Positions 1 to 7,135 of a stretch of DNA of 7,578 nucleotides are shown here, in pieces. The notes under the pieces were generated by a model. That model made no database searches, had not been told where the DNA came from, and worked only from the letters and a program-made list of their open reading frames with translations. The position numbers and the translations under genes were made by a program. Source of the stretch: Zoogloeaceae bacterium (lineage in GTDB: Bacteria; Pseudomonadota; Gammaproteobacteria; Burkholderiales; Rhodocyclaceae). Location of the stretch: contig JAITEO010000272.1 in assembly GCA_031281985.1 (NCBI GenBank), positions 1-7,578 on the forward strand, read 5' to 3'. Every line of letters begins with the position of its first letter. Position 1 is the first letter of the stretch.

Positions 1-299
1 GGATTTCAGTCTGAACGAAAAGCAACTCCTTGGAAAAGAATAAAAATGAATTTGAATATCTATGAAATCCTCGTAAAGAACCCCGAAAACCCTGCTGCAA
101 TCCCGCTCACAGTCCGTGCCAATGCCATGTGTACGGGCGCTTTTCGCGCGCGGTTTCGTGCGGGTTGCCTGTCGCCGGTTTCGTCATCCGCCAGAAAACG
201 AAACGGCAAGAAACGCCGGAAGGCGCAGATAGGGGGGGGGAGGAGAATGGCGCTGGAAGCCACAGCCGGAAAAAACCGGCCGGGCGGGAGGTATCGGAT
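1..299. other. Non-coding stretch downstream of the P-ATPase operon
   Basis: No gene can be supported across these 299 bases. The first 75 bases are AT-richer than the rest. In the second forward frame, bases 2-43 read DFSLNEKQLLGKE followed by TAA, which could be the last residues of a plus-strand gene entering from the left and converging on the P-ATPase operon, but 13 residues are too few to identify. A run of nine G lies at 232-240. A short inverted repeat GCCGG-AAAAAA-CCGGC lies at 265-280, about 20 bases past the P-ATPase stop. Its A/T run is in the loop rather than after the stem, so it is not a typical intrinsic terminator. Confidence 0.4.
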
Positions 300-2465
300 T
301 TACGCGCGGCGCGGCAGCCGTCTTGCGCGTGGCGGCTTTGTGTCGTCTTTTGGCGGCGTGGCGCGTAGGGAAGCAAGCGTGAGGATGCCGAGGGTGCTGC
401 CGTTGTGCAGGATGGTGGCGGCGACCGGGGAGAGAAGGCCCAGGGCGGCGGCGGAGAGGATGCCGGTGTTCAGTCCCAGGGTCAGTTTGTAGTTGGCGTC
501 GATGCGCCGCATGACGGCGTTGGCGATGTTCTTGGCGGTGACGACGCTTTCTATGCCGTCTTCCAGCAGCACGATGTCGGCGGTCAGGCGGGCGACATCC
601 GCGCCCTTTTGCATGGCGATGCCCACATGCGCCGCCGCCAGCGCGGGCGCATCGTTGATGCCGTCACCGACGAAAGCGATTTTCGCGCCCGTCTTCTTCA
701 GCTTTTCCACGATGCCCGCCTTTTCTTCCGGCAGCAATTCGGCGTGAAAACCATCCAGCCCCAGCGCATCGGCCAGTTCGTGCGCCCGACTCGCATGATC
801 GCCCGTGAGCATCAACAGGCGCTTGACGCCCAGGGCGCGCAGACGGGCAACCACGTCCCGGCTTTCCGGACGCACATGATCCTTCAAGGCCAACACGCCG
901 GAAAGCCTGCCGCCATAGCCGATGTACAGCAGCGTCTTGCCTTCGCCATACAGACGGCCGATTTCGGCGCTCCAGGGCGAGGTGTCGATGTGCTCGTGCT
1001 GCTCGATGAAATGGCGCGACCCCACCACCACGCGCTTGCCCTCAATCACGCTGGTCACGCCATGCGCGACGACGAATTCCACCTCGTTGTGCGCGAAATG
1101 ACGTCCGTGTATGGTGTGCGCGGCGGCGACGACCGCCAGCGCCAGCGGATGAAAATAGTGCTCTTCCACCGAGGCCGCCAGCCAGATGAGTTCTTCCGGC
1201 GAGAAGTCGGCGTCGAAGGTGATGGCGTCGGTGACTTCCAGATCGCCGGAAGTCAGGGTGCCGGTCTTGTCAAAAATGAGGGTATCGGCTTCGGCCAGGC
1301 GTTCCAGCGCGTCCGCGCCCTTGATCAGGATGTTTTGGCGCCCCGCGCTGTACATGGCGGATTTGAAGGCCACGGGAATCGCCAGTTTCAGGGCGCAGGA
1401 ATAATCGGCCTGCAAGACGGCGGCGGCACGCCGCCAATCGCCGGAAACCAGCCAGGACGCGCCCGCCAGCTTCAATACCGTGGGCACCAGCCTATCGGCC
1501 AGCGCCGCCGCGCTGATCTGGGTGGCGCTCTTGGTGGTGAGCGAACGCTCGACATAATCGGCGATGCGTGCCACCGTGGTTGCCGCGCCGACCTGCTCGG
1601 CATAGATGATGAGCCGCCCTTCTTCCACGATCGTGCCGGAAAGCGCGCGATGCCCGCGCTCCTTGCGCACGGCGGCGCTCTCGCCGGTCATGGCGGCTTC
1701 ATTGACGCTGGCCTCGCCGGAAAGCACCGTGCCATCCACGGAAATGATGCCGCCCGTCGCCACGACCACGCTATCGCCCGTCTTCACCTCATTGGCATGA
1801 ACGGCGATTTCCTCGCCATCGCGCAGCACCCAGACGGTATCGCTGTGGGGGCGCAACAGATGCTTCAACAGCGCGTCGGACCGGCGGGCGATGCTTTCTT
1901 CCAGGTATTCGCCCAGCGCCAGCATGAAGGTCGTGGTGTTGGCGGCGGTAAAATCGCGCCGCGCCAGCGAAATGGCGACGGCAATCGCTTCCAGCACGTG
2001 CGAGGTCATCCCGTTGGCGCGAAAATCCGCCACCGCCTTCTTTCCCAGAGGCAAGGCCACCGCCAGCCCCAACGGCAAACGCAGCGCCGCGGGCAATTGA
2101 CCGGATGCAATCAGGTTCAACAAGGTGAGCGCCACGCCGCGCCTGGAAAGCGCGTCTTCCGCCGCCACCGCCGACGGGGCGACGGCAGGCTGCGCGGGCA
2201 GATTCAGCAAAAGCGAACGCAGGCCGTCGACATGGATTCCAGCGGGATCGAACTCGATGACGAGAGAATTCGCCTTGCCGTTGAAGCGCGCCAGGCGCAC
2301 CGCGGGAAGCGCGGCAATCCACGTTTGCGCCGCCGCGCAGGAGACGCCGGGGCGCAGGCGATAGCGAAAACGCACCCGTCCGGTATCGCCCTGGGCAATG
2401 ACGTGCACGGGATGAAGCGCGAGAAACGCGCCTTCCCGCGCGGCGTCAAGACCGCCTTGCTTCAT
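300..2465 (-). CDS. Heavy-metal-type (P1B-like) P-type ATPase, 721 aa, with atypical membrane motif
   Basis: Predicted inner-membrane ATP-driven metal-ion pump. Seen in the sequence: a ferredoxin-like HMA-type N-terminal domain (about residues 18-90) without CxxC; hydrophobic segments at about 110-188; actuator motif TGES (260-263); membrane segment with YSCALK (355-360) followed by the conserved proline P364; phosphorylation motif DKTGTLT (399-405, D399 the phosphorylated residue); HP dipeptide (439-440) typical of P1B pumps; TGD (554-556); GDGINDAP (600-607); and a final hydrophobic pair ending with HNGST (687-691). Only two cysteines exist, C43 and C357. The length fits P1B pumps with one N-terminal domain. 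The ATG at 2465 overlaps the previous stop as ATGA; no clear ribosome site precedes it, which suggests translational coupling. The frame is open further upstream to 2855, but that part lies over the neighbouring gene. The family call is firm. The metal is unknown, because the residues that normally predict it (CPC, SPC or TPC) are replaced. Confidence 0.93.
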   Translation of the reverse strand: MKQGGLDAAREGAFLALHPVHVIAQGDTGRVRFRYRLRPGVSCAAAQTWIAALPAVRLARFNGKANSLVIEFDPAGIHVDGLRSLLLNLPAQPAVAPSAVAAEDALSRRGVALTLLNLIASGQLPAALRLPLGLAVALPLGKKAVADFRANGMTSHVLEAIAVAISLARRDFTAANTTTFMLALGEYLEESIARRSDALLKHLLRPHSDTVWVLRDGEEIAVHANEVKTGDSVVVATGGIISVDGTVLSGEASVNEAAMTGESAAVRKERGHRALSGTIVEEGRLIIYAEQVGAATTVARIADYVERSLTTKSATQISAAALADRLVPTVLKLAGASWLVSGDWRRAAAVLQADYSCALKLAIPVAFKSAMYSAGRQNILIKGADALERLAEADTLIFDKTGTLTSGDLEVTDAITFDADFSPEELIWLAASVEEHYFHPLALAVVAAAHTIHGRHFAHNEVEFVVAHGVTSVIEGKRVVVGSRHFIEQHEHIDTSPWSAEIGRLYGEGKTLLYIGYGGRLSGVLALKDHVRPESRDVVARLRALGVKRLLMLTGDHASRAHELADALGLDGFHAELLPEEKAGIVEKLKKTGAKIAFVGDGINDAPALAAAHVGIAMQKGADVARLTADIVLLEDGIESVVTAKNIANAVMRRIDANYKLTLGLNTGILSAAALGLLSPVAATILHNGSTLGILTLASLRATPPKDDTKPPRARRLPRRA

Positions 2466-2785
2466 GGGGCAACCGCATCGGTTCCCGCTTCCTGTGCCGC
2501 CAGTTCCGCCTGGACGTCGGCGAACTGCTCGCGCAGTTCTTCCAGCCCGCCCGCCAGACCAGTATAGAGCGTGATGCCCGCCTTGATGAGCTTGGCGCGA
2601 ATTTCCTCGTTGCCAAAGACATAGGCCGCCGCCGCGCCAATGACCAGACCCAGCAGGAGTTGATCGCGTCCCTTTTTCGGCAACACCTTGCCCAGCGCGG
2701 CGAAAACGCCCTGATTCTGCGGCGTTGCAACCACGGTGAATTTTTGCTTTTTGCCTTGTTTCTTGCCCTTTTTTGCCATGTTCAT
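2462..2785 (-). CDS. Small membrane-anchored protein of unknown function, immediately before the P-ATPase (107 aa)
   Basis: I do not recognise this as a named family. Visible parts: a lysine-rich N-terminus (residues 5-15, KKGKKQGKKQK), a linker, one hydrophobic helix (about 42-58), then NEEIRAKLIKAG (59-70), a weakly hydrophobic helix (71-80) and an acidic, probably helical tail (82-100). There is no cysteine or histidine, so it offers no obvious soft-metal ligands. The architecture recalls YtxH-like and DUF1490/PacL-like small proteins that accompany membrane pumps, but that is similarity of layout only. It overlaps the P-ATPase start by four bases (ATGA) and the gene before it in the same way. 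GAAGGA lies 2 bases before the ATG at 2785 and 8 bases before an in-frame ATG at 2779; the second spacing is the better one, so the product may begin MAKKGKK (105 aa). The NExxRAxLxxAG motif is shared with the first gene of the operon. Confidence 0.85.
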   Translation of the reverse strand: MNMAKKGKKQGKKQKFTVVATPQNQGVFAALGKVLPKKGRDQLLLGLVIGAAAAYVFGNEEIRAKLIKAGITLYTGLAGGLEELREQFADVQAELAAQEAGTDAVAP

Positions 2786-3099
2786 GTTCCTTCGCTGTGA
2801 GAAAGTTCAAGTAGCCGATAGAGTCCATAGACGCCCGCGACACCGCCCACGGCAACCAGCGCGGCGGTGAGATAGTCGCCCTGCTCCACCGCCTTGCCCG
2901 CCGCCACGCCCGCCACCAGCGCCGCGCCCGCCAGGGTGGACTGGCGCAACAGCCGGGCGTCGATGACCGGAAAACCGCGCGCCTCCGCCAATGCCGCCAC
3001 CGCGGCGTAACTGACGAAACCGCGCGTAAAATCGTTCGCCATGCCCGGCAGGTGAAACAGCGCCTGCGCGTTCTTTTTCTTGTTCTTGTTCTTTTTCAT
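2782..3099 (-). CDS. Small hydrophobic protein of unknown function, second gene of the P-ATPase operon (105 aa)
   Basis: Not recognised as a named family. The N-terminus is strikingly basic (KKNKNKKK, residues 2-9), followed by a short segment FHLPGMANDF (15-24), an amphipathic stretch (27-41) and two Gly/Ala-rich hydrophobic segments (about 54-70 and 76-94). The latter pair are small-residue helices of the kind that pack tightly in membranes. The predicted topology is a membrane hairpin with a basic cytoplasmic N-terminus. Cysteine is absent; histidines occur at 16 and 101. The ATG at 3099 overlaps the stop of the preceding gene (ATGA) and has GAAAGG six bases upstream. Its own stop overlaps the next start. 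Position and coupling suggest a partner of the P-ATPase; the function itself cannot be inferred. Confidence 0.85.
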   Translation of the reverse strand: MKKNKNKKKNAQALFHLPGMANDFTRGFVSYAAVAALAEARGFPVIDARLLRQSTLAGAALVAGVAAGKAVEQGDYLTAALVAVGGVAGVYGLYRLLELSHSEGT

Positions 3100-3470
3100 T
3101 TACGGCCTTTCGCGGGAGCAGACGCGGCGGGTTTTCCTGCGGCGGCTGCGGGTTTGGCAGCGGACTTGGCGGGTTTTTCCGTGGCGCGCGCGGCGGGTTT
3201 GCGCTTGCCGGAAGCGGGTTTGGCCGCAAGGGTGATGGCGGCTTCCGTTTCTTCCGTGCGCTGCAAGCGATCGCGCAAGCGCGCCGAAGAATCGGCCAGC
3301 GCGCCCAGACCAGAAGCCGCCGCCTGCCGCAGGCGATCTTCCGCGCCCGAACCTTTCTGGCGCAATTTTTGTCCAGCCGACAAAAGCTCGGCGCGCAATT
3401 TTTCATTCTTGTACAGCCGAACGGCAACGACGCCCGCGGCCAGTCCTGCGATAAACGGAAAAATAGGCAT
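3096..3470 (-). CDS. Membrane-anchored protein with Ala/Lys/Pro-rich tail, first gene of the P-ATPase operon (124 aa)
   Basis: Not recognised as a named family. One N-terminal hydrophobic helix (about residues 4-19) is followed by NEKLRAELLSAG (22-33) and a charged, probably coiled-coil region to about residue 80. It ends in a low-complexity Ala/Lys/Pro tail (about 83-124) with repeated KPA units, like histone-H1-type or AlgP-type tails. No Cys or His is present. The reading frame is open upstream to 3686, but the ATG at 3470 is chosen because GAGGA lies seven bases before it, and because this start places the hydrophobic helix at the N-terminus as a signal anchor; upstream residues look non-coding. 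The stop overlaps the next gene by ATGA. The helix plus NExxRAxLxxAG module is shared with the third gene. The tail could bind nucleic acid or another polyanion; this is speculative. Confidence 0.82.
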   Translation of the reverse strand: MPIFPFIAGLAAGVVAVRLYKNEKLRAELLSAGQKLRQKGSGAEDRLRQAAASGLGALADSSARLRDRLQRTEETEAAITLAAKPASGKRKPAARATEKPAKSAAKPAAAAGKPAASAPAKGRK

Positions 3471-3501
3471 GATGGTTCCTCGAAAAGAAAAAGCGGATCC
3501 G

Positions 3502-3507
3502 ATACTA
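3502..3507 (-). promoter_or_regulatory. Weak -10 candidate for the four-gene operon
   Basis: On the minus strand this reads TAGTAT, four of six matches to the sigma-70 -10 consensus, about 30 bases before the ATG at 3470. The sequence 16-18 bases further upstream has no good TTGACA match, so the assignment is tentative. The 226-base gap between lolA and the operon (3471-3696) is the natural place for a promoter of its own. It also holds a run of nine C at 3669-3677. I see no intrinsic terminator after lolA, so read-through from ftsK-lolA is possible. Confidence 0.2.
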
Positions 3508-3696
3508 CACAAAGTCCCCGCGAAAAGCACTGCGCGCCAGCACGCAACCGGCACATTTTCCCCCTGCTTTTGCGACATCCCTTGACCGTTGCCGCAAGAT
3601 GCCGGACAAAAAATTACCGAGAATGCCTCCAGCCCGTGTATTTTTTCCGCTTTTCGCGTTCGCTCACGCCCCCCCCCAAAGGCCATACGCAGGTTT

Positions 3697-4323
3697 TCAG
3701 TCTTCCTGGATTACTTCCACGCCTTCCGGCGGGGTAAAGGTGAAGAGGTGCGCGGGAAGAGGGGGATTTTGCCGGAGATTGTAAAAGCGGAAGGTCATGG
3801 TCTGGCCGAAGGTATCCAGGAGTTCCATGCCCGCCAGTTGTCCGTTGGCGTGAAATCCCACGCGCACGCGCTCAAAATTTTCCTTGTTCTTGGGATACGC
3901 GCGCACCCATTTGATGCCTTCCGCGTCCGCCGGTTCCTCTTCCTCGAGATCGAACTGGCGCAGGACATCGCGCTTGCCGACGAGCAGCGCCGCCGGGGAG
4001 GTGGAGAGGGCAGCGTCCATTTTTCTGCGCGTGACCTGTTCGAGTTCCGGATCGAACAGCCAGACCTGCTTGCCGTCGCCCACCGCCAGTTGCACGTAAG
4101 GTTCGGTGATTTCCCAGCGAAACTTGCCGGGCTTGACGAGCGCCACCTTGCCCTGCGAATGCTGCGGCGTCTTGCTGCTCGGCCCGCGCGTGGTCTGGGA
4201 AAAATCCGCCTGGAAACTTTTTGTCGTTGCCAGGAACCGCTCCAGCGTGTCGATGGCCCCCGCCTGGACGGAAAGCGGCAAGGCCAGGAGGAAAAACCAG
4301 AATCCGTAAACAATCTTCATCAT
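3697..4323 (-). CDS. lolA: Outer-membrane lipoprotein carrier protein LolA (208 aa)
   Basis: Periplasmic chaperone that takes mature lipoproteins from the LolCDE transporter in the inner membrane and hands them to LolB at the outer membrane. Seen: a Sec signal peptide (MMKIVYGFWFFLLALPLSVQA, described in two parts: residues 1-3 basic start, 4-18 hydrophobic core) with likely cleavage after A21; FQADFSQT soon after; the LolA-typical blocks GKFRWEITEPYVQL and GDGKQVWLFDPELEQVT; and a C-terminus with F-TPPEGVEVI. About 187 mature residues match the family. The start is taken at 4323 (ATG ATG; 4320 is equivalent) because it puts the signal peptide first. An in-frame ATG at 4407 would add 28 residues and has the better ribosome site, AGAGGA within the last ftsK codons. 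The gene follows ftsK in the same direction and is probably in one transcript with it. Confidence 0.93.
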   Translation of the reverse strand: MMKIVYGFWFFLLALPLSVQAGAIDTLERFLATTKSFQADFSQTTRGPSSKTPQHSQGKVALVKPGKFRWEITEPYVQLAVGDGKQVWLFDPELEQVTRRKMDAALSTSPAALLVGKRDVLRQFDLEEEEPADAEGIKWVRAYPKNKENFERVRVGFHANGQLAGMELLDTFGQTMTFRFYNLRQNPPLPAHLFTFTPPEGVEVIQED

Positions 4324-4348
4324 GCAATCCACATTGAAAACTTCACTT

Positions 4349-4369
4349 CGCCATCCGGGCGGCATGGCG
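4349..4369. other. Small hairpin in the ftsK-lolA gap
   Basis: A perfect six-base inverted repeat CGCCAT ... ATGGCG with a nine-base GC-rich loop lies between the ftsK stop and the chosen lolA start, about 25 bases upstream of the latter. No T-run follows on either strand, so it is not an intrinsic terminator. It could slow or set translation initiation of lolA, or be chance in GC-rich DNA. Confidence 0.3.
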
Positions 4370-4410
4370 TGACGGCGCGAAAAACGTGCGTATAAAATGT
4401 GCTGCATGCT

Positions 4411-6768
4411 TCATTCCTCTGGCGCCTTGGCCAGCACTTCGCGTCCGCCGCGGCCATCCACGGCGGAGACCAGACCGGCGTGTTCCATGGCTTCGATGAA
4501 GCGCGCCGCGCGGTTGTAGCCGATGCGCAACTGGCGTTGCACCGACGAAATGGAGGCGCGGCGGCTTTTCAGCACCACTTCCACGGCCTTGTCGTACATG
4601 GGATCGCTTTCCACGTCCTCGCCGTCCTCCGCGCCGCCCGCGCCATCGCCGTCTTCCGTGCCGCCGATGAGGACATCGGGCACGTATTGGGGTTCGCCCA
4701 TCTGTTTCAAGTGTTCCACCACGCGATGTACCTCGTCGTCGGTGACGAACGCGCCATGCACCCGCACCGGGTAGCCGGTTCCGGGCGCGAGGTAGAGCAT
4801 GTCGCCTTGTCCCAGCAGGTTTTCCGCGCCCATTTGATCGAGCACGGTGCGCGAGTCGATTTTGCTGGAAACCTGGAAGGAAATGCGTGTCGGAATGTTC
4901 GCCTTGATGAGGCCAGTAATCACATCGACGCTGGGACGCTGCGTCGCCAATATCAGGTGCAGCCCCGCCGCGCGCGCCTTTTGCGCCAGGCGGGCAATCA
5001 GTTCTTCCACCTTCTTGCCCACCACCATCATCAGGTCGGCCAATTCGTCGATGATCACCACGATGTAGGGCAGCACCTCCAGCGGTTCCGGCGATTCCGG
5101 CGTCAGCGACAGCGGATTGGGCAGCAATTCGCCGCGCTTTCTCGCCTCGCGGAGCTTGCCGTTGAATCCGGCCAGGTTGCGCACGCCCAGGGCGCTCATC
5201 AGTTTGTAGCGCCGTTCCATTTCGCCCACGCACCAGTTCAGGGCATTGGCGGCCTGGCGCATATCCGTGACCACTGGCGCGAGCAGATGCGGAATGCCCT
5301 CATAGATGGAAAGTTCCAGCATCTTCGGGTCGATCAGGATCAGGCGCACGTTTTCCGGTTCGGATTTGTAGAGCAGCGACAAAATCATGGCGTTCACGCC
5401 CACGGATTTGCCCGATCCCGTCGTTCCCGCCACCAGCAGGTGCGGCATCTTGGCGAGATCGGCCACCACCGGCAGACCGCCGATGTCCTTGCCCAGGGTG
5501 ATGGTCAAGGGGCTTGCCAGATCGTTCCAGACCTTGCTGGCGATGATTTCCGAGAGTTTGACGGTCTGGCGGCGGGAGTTGGGTAATTCCAACGCCATGC
5601 AGGATTTGCCGGGCACCGTTTCCACCACGCGGATGGAGACCAGCGCCAGCGCGCGCGCCAGATCGCGCCCCAGGCCGACGATCTGCGCGCCCTTGACGCC
5701 GGTTGCCGGTTCGATTTCATAACGGGTGATCACCGGCCCTGGCAGGGCAGCGAGCACCTTGACCTGCACGCCGAATTCCGCGAGCTTTCGCTCGATCAGG
5801 CGTGAGGTGAATTCCAGGGTGTCCGCCGCCACGCTTTCCCCCTGCGCGGACGCGGCGGCATCCAGCAAATGCAGGGGCGGCAACTGGCCGCCCGTCAGCG
5901 CCTCCGGGAACAGCGCGGATTGCTTTTCTCGTCCGATACGTTTTTCCGCCTTGGGCGATACCTTTTCCACCGACGCGGGCGGCTCGATCCACACCGGCTC
6001 TTTCAATTCTCCCCGCCGCTTTTCCTCTTCCACCACCGCTTCGCGCTGCTCCGCCACGCTCCTGCCGATGCGCTGATCCTGCCAGCGCTCGCAGACTGCC
6101 AGCACCCACAGATAGATCCGCTCCAGCGCCGCGCCCAGCCGCTCGAAGAACCACAGCCAGGACATGCCGACAAAAACGCTCCAGCCCACGGCCACGGCCA
6201 CCAGCAACAACAAGGTAGCGCCCGTATACCCCATGAGCGTGCGCAAGGAACCCGCGATTTCCTGCCCGATGATGCCGCCTGGATTACCGGGCAAGGCCGG
6301 GACATGTGTGTGGAACCGCAGGGCTTCCAGCGCGGAACTGGCAAGGAGCAAGAGGAGGAAGCCGGCGATTGCCAGATAGAAGGCGCGGCGATCCTGCCCT
6401 TTTTCCCGATTTTCTTCGCGCGCTTGCGCTTTTTCCGTTGTCTTGGGCGTTCTCAGCCCACTCAATCGCCGGTAGCCCCACCAGACGAACATCAGGCACA
6501 ACGCGATCCACCACCAGGCGGAAAAGCCGAAGACATACAGCAGGACATCCGACACCCACGCCCCGGCGCGTCCCGCCGGATTCAGGACGACCGTCACGCC
6601 CGTCGCGTGCGACCAAGCCGGGTCCTCCCGGTGATAGCCCCACAGGGACAGCCCCAGAAACAACGCCAGCGCGCCGACCAGCAGCCAGCGAGACTCCTGC
6701 AACAAAAAGCCTATTTTCTCCGGCAACGGATGAGAACCCGTTTCCTGCCTGCGAGAAGAAGTCGCCAT
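4411..6768 (-). CDS. ftsK: DNA translocase FtsK (785 aa)
   Basis: Septum-anchored ATP-driven DNA pump that clears and aligns the chromosome terminus during division and activates XerCD recombination at dif. Seen: an N-terminal membrane domain with about four helices (27-44, 72-98, 130-148, 180-206); a short charged linker (about 230-310); the alpha domain (about 316-430); the RecA-like motor with Walker A GTTGSGKS (448-455) and Walker [12 protein letters not shown] (570-580); and the C-terminal winged-helix gamma domain (about 722-785) that reads KOPS sites, preceded by an acidic Gly/Asp linker (702-722). The linker is short compared with the long E. coli protein, as in many other proteobacteria. 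The ATG at 6768 is preferred because GGAG lies nine bases upstream; a GTG at 6783 in the same frame has no ribosome site. No SOS box (CTGT-N8-ACAG) is visible upstream, unlike E. coli. lolA follows downstream. Confidence 0.97.
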   Translation of the reverse strand: MATSSRRQETGSHPLPEKIGFLLQESRWLLVGALALFLGLSLWGYHREDPAWSHATGVTVVLNPAGRAGAWVSDVLLYVFGFSAWWWIALCLMFVWWGYRRLSGLRTPKTTEKAQAREENREKGQDRRAFYLAIAGFLLLLLASSALEALRFHTHVPALPGNPGGIIGQEIAGSLRTLMGYTGATLLLLVAVAVGWSVFVGMSWLWFFERLGAALERIYLWVLAVCERWQDQRIGRSVAEQREAVVEEEKRRGELKEPVWIEPPASVEKVSPKAEKRIGREKQSALFPEALTGGQLPPLHLLDAAASAQGESVAADTLEFTSRLIERKLAEFGVQVKVLAALPGPVITRYEIEPATGVKGAQIVGLGRDLARALALVSIRVVETVPGKSCMALELPNSRRQTVKLSEIIASKVWNDLASPLTITLGKDIGGLPVVADLAKMPHLLVAGTTGSGKSVGVNAMILSLLYKSEPENVRLILIDPKMLELSIYEGIPHLLAPVVTDMRQAANALNWCVGEMERRYKLMSALGVRNLAGFNGKLREARKRGELLPNPLSLTPESPEPLEVLPYIVVIIDELADLMMVVGKKVEELIARLAQKARAAGLHLILATQRPSVDVITGLIKANIPTRISFQVSSKIDSRTVLDQMGAENLLGQGDMLYLAPGTGYPVRVHGAFVTDDEVHRVVEHLKQMGEPQYVPDVLIGGTEDGDGAGGAEDGEDVESDPMYDKAVEVVLKSRRASISSVQRQLRIGYNRAARFIEAMEHAGLVSAVDGRGGREVLAKAPEE

Positions 6769-6854
6769 GAACACATACTCCACATCGGTTTAGAAAGGAA
6801 AACGTCAAAAAACCCCCTGCTTTTCGACGCCTCCTTGCATCGGATTGAGCGAGC

Positions 6855-6860
6855 ATTATA
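6855..6860 (-). promoter_or_regulatory. Possible -10 box of an ftsK promoter
   Basis: The minus strand reads TATAAT, a perfect sigma-70 -10 hexamer, about 87 bases before the ftsK ATG. At 16-18 bases upstream there is no convincing TTGACA-like -35, and no extended TGn precedes it. If used, the leader would be about 80 bases and would contain the imperfect hairpin at 6803-6829. Confidence 0.3.
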
Positions 6861-6891
6861 AAACCTGTCCCGCAATCTTCGGTCTTGTGCT

Positions 6892-6926
6892 GGTTCAGAT
6901 GGGGGCAATCCAAAGTGGAGGAAACC
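6892..6926 (+). repeat. 35-bp direct repeat, copy A
   Basis: Begins GGTTCAGATGGGG and ends AAAGTGGAGGAAACC. It matches copy B (7136-7170) at 32 of 35 positions, the three differences all lying in the middle. The shared core is also found inverted at 7112-7131. Such a motif three times in 280 bases is not expected by chance. It lies outside any gene. Confidence 0.85.
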
Positions 6927-7135
6927 AACGAAGCGCTACCGCTTGCCGTCCCCTCTCCCCCAATCCTTTCGGGGAGAGGGTGCCCGGAAGGGCGGGAGAG
7001 GGGGTGGCACGGTGCGTTGTCATGGTTTTTGGGAAAGTCGCAGCCTATACAAGTCCTCTCACGCAAGCGGGGGATGGGACGGCAAGCGGCGGCGCTTCGT
7101 CTGGAAAGGTTTTTCCTCCACTTCGGATCGCACCC
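6901..7135. repeat. Long imperfect inverted repeat enclosing a hairpin-rich spacer
   Basis: The left arm (6901-6952) is repeated in inverted form at 7076-7135. The inner 25 bases (6928-6952 against 7076-7100) match at 23 of 25 positions. The outer 24 bases (6901-6924 against 7112-7135) match at 21 of 24. The right arm has about eight extra bases between these blocks. The 123-base spacer contains the CCCTCTCCCC hairpin. The layout resembles a miniature inverted-repeat element or a fragment of one, but no target duplication or terminal sequence of a known element was recognised. Confidence 0.7.
6951..6980. repeat. CCCTCTCCCC/GGGGAGAGGG hairpin
   Basis: A perfect ten-base stem (6951-6960 with 6971-6980) encloses a ten-base loop. 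A second GGGAGAGGG at 6994-7002 could pair with the same left arm, and GCCC-GGAA-GGGC (6982-6993) forms a small hairpin between them, so two alternative folds exist. Repeats of this CCCTCTCCC type are common between genes in GC-rich proteobacteria. No T-run follows, so a terminator role is not supported. Confidence 0.7.

Noticed and set aside
1..40. AAGGAG at 31-26 on the minus strand as the ribosome site of a further operon gene
   Set aside because: No ATG or GTG follows at usable spacing before the window edge; a TTG touches the motif with no gap.
265..280. GCCGG-A6-CCGGC as a terminator of the P-ATPase operon
   Set aside because: The T-run on the transcribed strand is inside the loop and nothing U-rich follows the five-base stem.
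405..2567. Very long plus-strand open frame (720 codons) opposite the P-ATPase
   Set aside because: It is antisense to a gene with all P-ATPase motifs intact. Its translation is rich in R, G, Q and H without domain-like patterns, as expected from the mirror of GC-rich codon usage.
4399..5586. Plus-strand open frame of 395 codons opposite ftsK
   Set aside because: Antisense to the FtsK motor and gamma domain; composition is His/Gln/Arg-rich with no recognisable motif.
5869..6861. Plus-strand open frame of 330 codons opposite the FtsK N-terminus
   Set aside because: Antisense to the membrane domain of FtsK; no ribosome site and no protein-like features.
6769..6900. LexA/SOS box upstream of ftsK as in E. 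coli
   Set aside because: No CTGT-N8-ACAG match is visible on either strand in the leader.
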